Assembly (NCBI RefSeq): GCF_963675985.1 | Contig: NZ_OY780957.1 | Coordinates: 914,001-978,000 of the forward strand | Direction of reading: 5' to 3' | Source: an uncultured Roseibium sp. | GTDB lineage: Bacteria; Pseudomonadota; Alphaproteobacteria; Rhizobiales; Stappiaceae | DNA: 64,000 bases | In this document: positions 57,935 through 64,000 of the stretch, piece after piece | Numbering within the stretch: the stretch's first letter is position 1 | Layout: each line of letters starts with the position of its first letter | The notes under the pieces: generated by a model | Told to the model about the DNA's origin: nothing | Database searches by the model: none | Seen by the model: the letters and a program-made list of their open reading frames with translations, nothing else | Program-made: the position numbers and the translations under genes

Positions 57935-58573
57935 ATGCTGCGAAAAGACCTAGGCCCGATGAAGGTGATGGGATTTGCCCGCTACAACGCGAAGGACGAC
58001 GTTCAAGCGCCGGACCTGATTGCCGCCGCACGCCTTTGGCAGAAGGAGTTTTTGAGCCGCCAGCCGGGCATTGCCCTGCATTGCTTCCTGGGAAATGCGA
58101 CGGGCGGATATGCCGACGTCATTCTTGCAAAGGACGAGGCCAGTTTCGCGGCCATGTCGGAAGCGCATATGCAGGCGTCGAGTTCACAGGCGTTCATGGA
58201 GATGCTGGACCCCGGCAGCATTCGCCTTTGCCTCAACCGTCTGATGGAAGATCTGAACGCTTTACCCGACCGCTTTGCTGCGATCGAATTCGGCACATTC
58301 CGTCCCAAGGAAGACGCCGACTTTTCCGAAGAAGCGCTGATGGCAGCCTCAGAACGGGTCGAACGGGAATATCTTTCCGCACATCCGGAAACCCGGGCCC
58401 ACCTGATGGCGCGGGCGGGGGAGGATACGTATTCGGAAATCTGTTTTGTCGAAACCGTCGGAGCCGCCCGGGAGATTTGCGGCGGATATGTCTCGAGCGA
58501 CGCCTGCATGCCGCTTCTCCGCCTGTTCGACCCGGACAGCGTCGACCTGGATTTTTGGCATGTCCTTGCCTGA
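57935..58573 (+). CDS. Duplicated ABM-like domain protein, function unknown
   Basis: A 212-aa protein (AAAGGAC upstream of the ATG) made of two repeated halves. AARLWQKEFLSRQPGIALHC...FMEMLDPGSIRL (about 25-110) and ASERVEREYLSAHPETRAHL...LLRLFDPDSVDL (about 135-210) align along their length. Each half is a dimeric alpha+beta-barrel-type unit, so the protein is probably a pseudo-dimer. Such domains bind small hydrophobic or antibiotic-like molecules. Control by the divergent WYL regulator is inferred from position. Confidence 0.65.
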   Translation: MLRKDLGPMKVMGFARYNAKDDVQAPDLIAAARLWQKEFLSRQPGIALHCFLGNATGGYADVILAKDEASFAAMSEAHMQASSSQAFMEMLDPGSIRLCLNRLMEDLNALPDRFAAIEFGTFRPKEDADFSEEALMAASERVEREYLSAHPETRAHLMARAGEDTYSEICFVETVGAAREICGGYVSSDACMPLLRLFDPDSVDLDFWHVLA

Positions 58574-58713
58574 GAAGGCAGGCTAAAGCGGTACTGTCGC
58601 AAGCTGAGCCAAAAAGCGGATCATGATGAGCTTGCCTGGAAAAACACTCCGGTTTGCCGGATGTGTTTCAACGTTTGCGACAGAACCGGCGCGGCGCATG
58701 GCCATACAGTCGA

Positions 58714-61700
58714 TCAATGAAAATTCCGCCCGCCGGGCAGGGCCTTCAGGATCTTCTTCGGCACTTCGGGCGCCAGGTCCTGCCGGAGTTCCGGTACTTC
58801 CTTGACGAGTTGGGCCAGGCGGCTGGCCGGCTTGATCTTTTCCGACAGTTCGATCACCGGACGCTTGACCTCGTCGGCGCGGGCAAGGCCGGCATTTTCA
58901 AGGCCCAAATCCGACAGGCGGGCAAGCAACGGCGTTGCGTCCTCCACGTGATCGGCCACCACATGGATGACGCCGGATTCCGACTGCAGTCGGCCGGTCA
59001 CCTTCAGGAACCGCGCGCCCATGATCAGCGGCCGGTATTTCTCGAAGGCCTTCGGCCAGACGATGATATTGGCAACGCCGCCCTCGTCCTCCAGCGTGAG
59101 AAAGATGACGCCCTTGGCCGAGCCCGGACGCTGGCGCACCAGAACGAGACCGGCCACCGTCACCACCCGGCCCGACCGGATCCGGTCCAGATCCCGGCAG
59201 GGCAGAACCCGCATTTCCGACAGGGCTCCGCGCACGAAGGAAACCGGGTGCGCTTTCAGGGACAGGCTCAAGGCACGGTAATCGGCCATGACATGGGCGC
59301 CGGGCAGCATCGGCGGCAGATCCGCATCCGGTTCCCGCCTCAGATCGGCCAGGCGGGCCGTGTCGAACAGCGGCAGGCGGTCGCGCAGAGCCCCCTTTTC
59401 CAGCCCTTGCGCCGCCCATAGCGCCGTGCGCCGGTCGAGGCCGAGCGAGCGAAAGGCATCCGCCTCCGCCAGGCGCATGATCACCTGCCGGCCAAGCCCG
59501 GTCCTTAGCCAGAGATCGCGGACCGAATCGTAGCCCTGCCCGCGCAGGGCGATGATCGTTTTCACATCCTCTTCCCGCAGGCCCTTCACCATGCGCAGAC
59601 CGAGCCGCACGGCCCTGGTCGACCGCACCACGTCTTTCATCTCCCCGTGCCGGCGGTGGAGATGCTTTGCGGCTTCCATGCCCGGCTCCAGCATCGCGTC
59701 CCAGCCGGACAGGTTGACGTCCGCCTCGCGCACCTCCACCCCGTGCTCGCGGGCATCGCGCACCAGCTGGGCCGGGGCATAAAAGCCCATGGGCTGGGAG
59801 TTCAGAAGAGCCGCACAGAAGACATCCGGATAATGGGCCTTGATCCATCCCGACGCATAGACGAGCAGGGCGAAGCTGGCCGCATGGCTTTCGGGAAAGC
59901 CGTATTCGCCGAAACCCTCGATCTGGCGGAAACAGCGCTCGGCGAACGCCCGTTCATAGCCGTTCTGCACCATGCCCTCGATCATCTTGGTCTGGAAGGT
60001 GCCGATGGTGCCGACCCGGCGGAAGGTCGCCATCGCCCGACGCAACTTGTCCGCCTCGCCTGGGGTGAAGCCCGCCGCAACGATGGCGATCTTCATCGCC
60101 TGCTCCTGGAACAGCGGCACGCCCATGGTCTTGCCGAGCACCTCCTGCAGCGCCTTCGACGGATAGGTGACCTGCTCCAGCCCCTGCCGCCGGCGCAGAT
60201 AGGGATGCACCATGTCGCCCTGGATCGGGCCGGGGCGCACGATCGCCACCTCGATAACGAGATCGTAGAAGGAGCGCGGACGAAGCCGCGGCAGCATGGT
60301 CATCTGCGCCCGGCTTTCCACCTGGAAGACGCCGAGGGAATCGGCCCGGCACAGCATGTCGTAGACCTCCGGTTCCTCCGCCGGAATGCTGGAGATAGCG
60401 TAATCGACGTCGTATTCCACGCGCAGCATCTCCAGCGCCTTGCGGATCGCCGACAGCATGCCGAGCGCCAGGATGTCGATCTTCAGGATGCCGAGCGAAT
60501 CCAGATCGTCCTTGTCCCACTCGATCACCGTCCGGTCTTCCATGGCCGCATTCTGGATCGGCACCACCTCGTCGAGCCGGCCGCGGGTGATGACGAAACC
60601 GCCCACGTGCTGGGACAGATGTCTCGGGAACCCGATCAGGGTTTTGGCGCAGGCAAGCATTTGCGTCAGGAGCGGATCGCCGGGGTCCATGCCAGCCTCG
60701 CGCACCTGAGCATCCTCGGTGCCCGTGGACGAACGGCCCCAGACGGTGCCGGACAGCGCGCCGATGGCATCTTCCGACAGGCCGAAGACCTTGCCGACCT
60801 CCCGCAGCGCCGAGCGGGACCGGTAGGTGATCACGGTTGCCGCCAGTCCGGCCCGTTCACGGCCGTATTTTTGGTAGATGTACTGGATCACCTCCTCGCG
60901 CCGCTCGTGCTCGAAATCGACGTCGATATCCGGCGGCTCGCGCCGTTCCGCCGAAATGAACCGCTCGAACAGGAGATCGGCCCGTTCCGGGTCCACTTCC
61001 GTGATGCCGATGCAGAAACACACGGCGGAATTCGCCGCAGACCCGCGGCCCTGGCAGAGAATGCCTTGCGAGCGGGCAAAGCGGACGATGTCGTAAACGG
61101 TCAGGAAGTAGGGCGCATACTGAAGCTGCTCGACCAGGGCCAGCTCATGGGCGACCGCCTTTTTGACCTTCTCCGGCGTCCCGGCCGGATAGCGCCGGCG
61201 CATGCCCTCCTCCGCCAGCCGCTCCAGCTCCGCCTGGGGCGTGGCGCTCTCGCCCGCGGGCTCTTCCGGGTATTCATAGGCAAGATCGTCGAGGGAGAAG
61301 GACACCTCGTCCAGGATCTTCAGGCTTTCGCGCAAGGCGCCGGGCACGGCGTCGAACAGGCGCGCCATCTCCTCCGCGTCCTTCAGATGCCGTTCCGCAT
61401 TGACCTGCAGCGTCCGCCCCGCCGTCTCCAGCCGTTCGTGCAGGCGGATACAGGTGACCACATCCTGCAAGGGTCGCCGGTCGGGGGCATGATAGAGCAC
61501 GTCGTTGGTCGCCAGGACCGGCACGCCGCATGCCTCGGCAAGGTCGGCGGCAAGCTGCAGACGCCGCCGGTCGGAGGGTCCACGCGGCAGGGAACAGGCC
61601 AGTCGGACGGACGGACCGAATTCACCCTTGAGCCGCGTGAGGACACGGGCGACACCGTCTGCCTCCGGCAGGCCGGCGGGCAGGACAAGCGCCATGGGAA

Positions 61701-62073
61701 ACCCCTCTTCCAGAACAGAGAGGTCGTCTACGACCAGATGGCATTCGCCCTTGGGCGCACGCCGGTTGCCGGTGGTGAGCAGCCGGGTCAGGCGGCCGTA
61801 AGCCTCCCGATCCTGCGGCCAGACGATCAGCTCCGGCGTTCCGTCCAGAAAGGCGAGCCGGCAGCCCGGAACGAAGCGCAAGCCCACTTCCTTGGCCGCC
61901 ATATGCGCCCGAACCACGCCGGCCATGGAATTGCGGTCGCAGACGGCCAGCCCGGACAGGCCGAGCGCACCGGCGGTCATGGCGAGTTCCTCCGGATGAG
62001 ACGCGCCGCGCAGGAAGGAAAAATTGCTGGCCGCGCAAAGCTCGGCAAAGGCGGAAGCAGAATCACCGATCAT
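58714..62073 (-). CDS. dnaE2: Error-prone DNA polymerase III alpha-like subunit DnaE2 (ImuC)
   Basis: A 1119-aa C-family polymerase with a PHP domain at the N-terminus (AELCAASNFSFLRGASHPEE). Polymerase motifs follow: GRGSAANSAVCFCIGITEVD, PDIDVDFEHERREEVIQYIY and FVITRGRLDEVVPIQN. An OB-fold occurs near 1000 (VVTVAGLVLVRQRPGSAKGV). No proofreading domain is present. DnaE2 works with ImuA/ImuB in LexA-controlled translesion synthesis. Length is normal for the DnaE2 type. It overlaps imuB by 4 nt. Confidence 0.93.
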   Translation of the reverse strand: MIGDSASAFAELCAASNFSFLRGASHPEELAMTAGALGLSGLAVCDRNSMAGVVRAHMAAKEVGLRFVPGCRLAFLDGTPELIVWPQDREAYGRLTRLLTTGNRRAPKGECHLVVDDLSVLEEGFPMALVLPAGLPEADGVARVLTRLKGEFGPSVRLACSLPRGPSDRRRLQLAADLAEACGVPVLATNDVLYHAPDRRPLQDVVTCIRLHERLETAGRTLQVNAERHLKDAEEMARLFDAVPGALRESLKILDEVSFSLDDLAYEYPEEPAGESATPQAELERLAEEGMRRRYPAGTPEKVKKAVAHELALVEQLQYAPYFLTVYDIVRFARSQGILCQGRGSAANSAVCFCIGITEVDPERADLLFERFISAERREPPDIDVDFEHERREEVIQYIYQKYGRERAGLAATVITYRSRSALREVGKVFGLSEDAIGALSGTVWGRSSTGTEDAQVREAGMDPGDPLLTQMLACAKTLIGFPRHLSQHVGGFVITRGRLDEVVPIQNAAMEDRTVIEWDKDDLDSLGILKIDILALGMLSAIRKALEMLRVEYDVDYAISSIPAEEPEVYDMLCRADSLGVFQVESRAQMTMLPRLRPRSFYDLVIEVAIVRPGPIQGDMVHPYLRRRQGLEQVTYPSKALQEVLGKTMGVPLFQEQAMKIAIVAAGFTPGEADKLRRAMATFRRVGTIGTFQTKMIEGMVQNGYERAFAERCFRQIEGFGEYGFPESHAASFALLVYASGWIKAHYPDVFCAALLNSQPMGFYAPAQLVRDAREHGVEVREADVNLSGWDAMLEPGMEAAKHLHRRHGEMKDVVRSTRAVRLGLRMVKGLREEDVKTIIALRGQGYDSVRDLWLRTGLGRQVIMRLAEADAFRSLGLDRRTALWAAQGLEKGALRDRLPLFDTARLADLRREPDADLPPMLPGAHVMADYRALSLSLKAHPVSFVRGALSEMRVLPCRDLDRIRSGRVVTVAGLVLVRQRPGSAKGVIFLTLEDEGGVANIIVWPKAFEKYRPLIMGARFLKVTGRLQSESGVIHVVADHVEDATPLLARLSDLGLENAGLARADEVKRPVIELSEKIKPASRLAQLVKEVPELRQDLAPEVPKKILKALPGGRNFH

Positions 62074-63779
62074 GCGAACACCCCGTGCAGATACCAGCGC
62101 GGGCTCGCCGTTTCACGGGCGTAAAGCCCTTCCCGGTAGAGCCAGAACCGCCGGCCGGCGTCGTCCTCGATGCGGAAATAGTCCCGGGTCACGCCCTCTC
62201 TGGTCGACGGTGGCGCGTCCGGTGCGCCCACCCACCAGGGCGGGGCGATCCGCTCCGGCCCTTCCGAGCGGACCACCCGGTAAAGCGTGCGCCGCCAGCG
62301 AAACCGGAGAGGAGGTCCTTCCGGAACCATAGCGACGGCCTCCACCGGCTCCGCCGGATCAAGCAGCCGCAAGGGGCGCTCAAGAGGCATTTCGAAACCC
62401 TGCCGGGCCCGCAGCAGCCCGGCCTCGTCCAAAGCCCCGAGGCCAAGATCGTCGCAGCCCAGAACCACGGAAGAAAACCCGGTCCAGGCGAGCGCATCCT
62501 CGCGCACGGCGGCCGCCGGCACCAGGGCCGTCTGGGATTCCGGCAGATGCCGGTCCACGGGCAGAAGCCGGGTGACCCGGTCGAGCCCGAGCCGTGCGCC
62601 GAGCCGGTCGATCAGCCCCGCCAGATCGGCTTCGGCCTCCGCCACCCCCTGTCCGCCAAGATCGAGCTGCGCGGGGTCCTCGTCCTGCGCTTCCAGCACT
62701 GCCAGACGTACCAGATCGTATCCATACCCGGCGTCGAGCACGCTTTCGTCAGCTTTAAGCTTCTCGGCAAAGAGCGCCAGGATCCGTTTCGGCACCCGCA
62801 ACGGCCGGCTGGTGCCGACAGCAAGCTTTTGAACCGCGCCGTCGACCCGAAACAGTGCCAGCTCGAAGGCCCGGCCACCCTGAACTCGCCGTTCCAGCGC
62901 GTCGGCAAGCTGGCCGGCCAGCGACAGGACGACCGCACTGACATCCTCCAGACGCCCGATCGGCTCGAAAAACCGGCGTTCGGCCATGATCAGCGGCGCT
63001 GCGAACCGGGGCGAAATCGGCTCGCCCTCCCGGCCGAACGCCTGGTCCAGGCGCCGCACCGGGTCCGGTCCGAACCGATTGGCAAGCGGCGCGCGTGGCC
63101 GCGTCGCAATATCTCCGATCCGGCTCAGCCCCACCCGCTCCAGCCCTTCGACGGCTTGCCCGTCGAGCCGCAGGGCGGCAAGCGGCAGAGACGCCAGCGC
63201 CTCTTCCTGCTGTCCGGGGGCAATCGAACCGCCGTCGCCATAACGAGCAACCGCCCAGGCGGCCCCGGGCGTATCGGCGATGGCGCCGCGCGCGGCAAAG
63301 CCCTGTCGCTCCAGCCGGTCAAGCGCATCGGCCAGCAACGCCTCTTCACCGCCGAAAAGATGGGCGCAGCCGGTGATATCGAGGAACAGCCCGTCGTCCC
63401 CGTCGATCGCCACCAGCGGCGTGTAACGGTCGCACCAGTCGGCGACGAACCCGAGCAGGAGAGCATCTTCTCCAGGAGCTGCCTCTTCCGCCAGCAGCGA
63501 CGGCACCCGGGCCCGGGCATCCGCCAGAGCCTCCCCCGGCCGCAGGCCCAGCGCACGGGCCGACGCCGTCAGACAGGTGATCCGTTGTGCGTTCCGGATT
63601 TTCGCGACCACCGCCAGCGGTGGTGCCGCTTCAACCTGTAGCGGGGAAGTCGACCCGCTGCCCGGTCCTCTCCGCACCCGCCACGACGGTCCCATCGTCC
63701 GGCGCAGAATCCGGTCGCAGGCCAGCTCCGGAAACCAGAGCGACAGAACGCGCTGGCGCGGCAAAACGCCTTTCTGCAT
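62070..63779 (-). CDS. imuB: ImuB, catalytically inactive Y-family polymerase of the mutasome
   Basis: 569 aa from 63779; the frame is open to 63818. The opening QRVLSLWFPELACDRILRRT is typical of ImuB. The Y-family palm then follows (CLTASARALGLRPGEALADA, PLVAIDGDDGLFLDITGCAH) with the metal-binding acidic residues degenerate, and a beta-clamp-binding C-terminal part comes after. It acts as a hub binding ImuA, DnaE2 and the clamp. Overlaps imuA by about 149 nt and dnaE2 by 4 nt. Confidence 0.9.
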   Translation of the reverse strand: MQKGVLPRQRVLSLWFPELACDRILRRTMGPSWRVRRGPGSGSTSPLQVEAAPPLAVVAKIRNAQRITCLTASARALGLRPGEALADARARVPSLLAEEAAPGEDALLLGFVADWCDRYTPLVAIDGDDGLFLDITGCAHLFGGEEALLADALDRLERQGFAARGAIADTPGAAWAVARYGDGGSIAPGQQEEALASLPLAALRLDGQAVEGLERVGLSRIGDIATRPRAPLANRFGPDPVRRLDQAFGREGEPISPRFAAPLIMAERRFFEPIGRLEDVSAVVLSLAGQLADALERRVQGGRAFELALFRVDGAVQKLAVGTSRPLRVPKRILALFAEKLKADESVLDAGYGYDLVRLAVLEAQDEDPAQLDLGGQGVAEAEADLAGLIDRLGARLGLDRVTRLLPVDRHLPESQTALVPAAAVREDALAWTGFSSVVLGCDDLGLGALDEAGLLRARQGFEMPLERPLRLLDPAEPVEAVAMVPEGPPLRFRWRRTLYRVVRSEGPERIAPPWWVGAPDAPPSTREGVTRDYFRIEDDAGRRFWLYREGLYARETASPRWYLHGVFA

Positions 63780-64000
63780 GTCTCCACTCCAGATCAAGAC
63801 GACCGGACCGGCCGTCACGGTTTCGGGTCAGATCCACAGTCCAGGCGGCCTCGCCGACCGCCTCATGCGGTCCGGCCCGCAAAAGCGCCGGGGCATGCGA
63901 ACGTGCGGGTGCGGCACACCACCGGGTCAGGGCCGCCGTCGGCTCGAACGCGGCCCCGTGGCGCACCAGGAACACCGGCACGCCGCTTGTCTGGGCCCGC
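63631..64000 (-). CDS. imuA: ImuA C-terminal part (runs off the right edge)
   Basis: Minus-strand frame open from the window end to a stop at 63631. The text FLVRHGAAFEPTAALTRWCA, AWTVDLTRNRDGRSGRLDLE and WRHAERRFAAPARSVAL matches the C-terminal end of the RecA-like ImuA (the TRW and R.R.G..G.(W/L).LEW segments). The P-loop part lies outside the window. First gene of the imuA-imuB-dnaE2 SOS cassette; any LexA box would be beyond the edge. It overlaps imuB by about 149 nt. Confidence 0.8.
   Translation of the reverse strand, partial: RAQTSGVPVFLVRHGAAFEPTAALTRWCAAPARSHAPALLRAGPHEAVGEAAWTVDLTRNRDGRSGRLDLEWRHAERRFAAPARSVALVSGAGLRPDSAPDDGTVVAGAERTGQRVDFPATG

Noticed and set aside
59647..62124. 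825-codon plus-strand open frame opposite dnaE2
   Set aside because: It is antisense to a well-supported polymerase gene; its composition (His/Arg/Gly-rich, no domains) is that of a high-GC shadow frame.
62085..63641. 518-codon plus-strand frame opposite imuB
   Set aside because: Same reason: full antisense overlap with a recognised gene and no domain sequence.

Overview
The window is high-GC alphaproteobacterial chromosome, most like Rhizobiales and possibly the Stappiaceae (Roseibium/Labrenzia) group. The supporting gene content is an ethylmalonyl-CoA pathway mesaconyl-CoA hydratase, the cobS-cobT cobaltochelatase pair, xerD / small membrane gene / aroK-aroB / CNNM synteny, rpmB beside a DUF3108 gene, patatin-bdhA, and an imuA-imuB-dnaE2 mutasome. 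The family-level assignment is inference from gene content and synteny. Most of the sequence is dense, ordinary core genome, with short intervals of visibly lower GC that look acquired.

Layout. 1-542: 5' part of a membrane-anchored TPR-type gene running off the left edge. 691-1743: mesaconyl-CoA hydratase. 1744-2952: an unusual AT-richer interval with a strongly structured transcript region, a 31-codon hydrophobic mini-gene with an excellent Shine-Dalgarno and intrinsic terminator, and a HEPN-like gene. 3227-5573: LuxR-type regulator and secreted amidase. 5611-16150: xerD, aroK-aroB-CNNM, bolA, J-domain protein, cobS-cobT, phytase-like esterase, LysE exporter. 16219-26061: queuosine-precursor transporter, rpmB, DUF3108, accA, L,D-transpeptidase lipoprotein, DUF429, pdxY, ispG and two related integral membrane proteins. 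26178-28203: patatin-like hydrolase and 3-hydroxybutyrate dehydrogenase. 28764-34938: L,D-transpeptidase, a MITE-like element, pentapeptide-repeat protein, MipA-like porin, YggT, DUF167, Trm112, LonN-domain, CnoX-like and ProX-like genes. 35201-35275: tRNA-Gly(GCC). 35446-38201: quinate/shikimate catabolism (QuiC and AroE-like). 38349-44465: a leftward operon of FAD-linked 2-hydroxyacid oxidase, tripartite tricarboxylate transporter, GntR regulator and PEP-mutase/isocitrate-lyase-family lyase, with a palindrome at its promoter end. 44475-47446: IS6-like transposase remnant, chalcone-isomerase-like protein, MFS transporter and a broken methyltransferase. 47447-52103: a tightly overlapping five-gene operon (hexapeptide acyltransferase, BKACE, glycosyltransferase, Gfo/Idh dehydrogenase, DegT aminotransferase).

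52104-54172 is the most interesting stretch. It is a low-GC island beginning at a degenerate tRNA-Gly fragment. It carries a leftward XRE regulator and ImmA/IrrE metalloprotease, a near-perfect 16-bp-arm operator palindrome, and a rightward cassette of three small genes (an Ala-rich peptide with an apparent AUA start, a SinR/Cas2-like protein, an 86-aa protein) ending in an intrinsic terminator. It looks like a compact phage-style regulatory switch over a cassette of unknown function.

54328-58573 returns to core-type genes: cytochrome c, an endonuclease/exonuclease/phosphatase-family protein, YchJ, an SDR, a WYL regulator and a duplicated-domain protein. 58714-64000 is the SOS mutasome dnaE2, imuB and the 3' end of imuA, running off the right edge.
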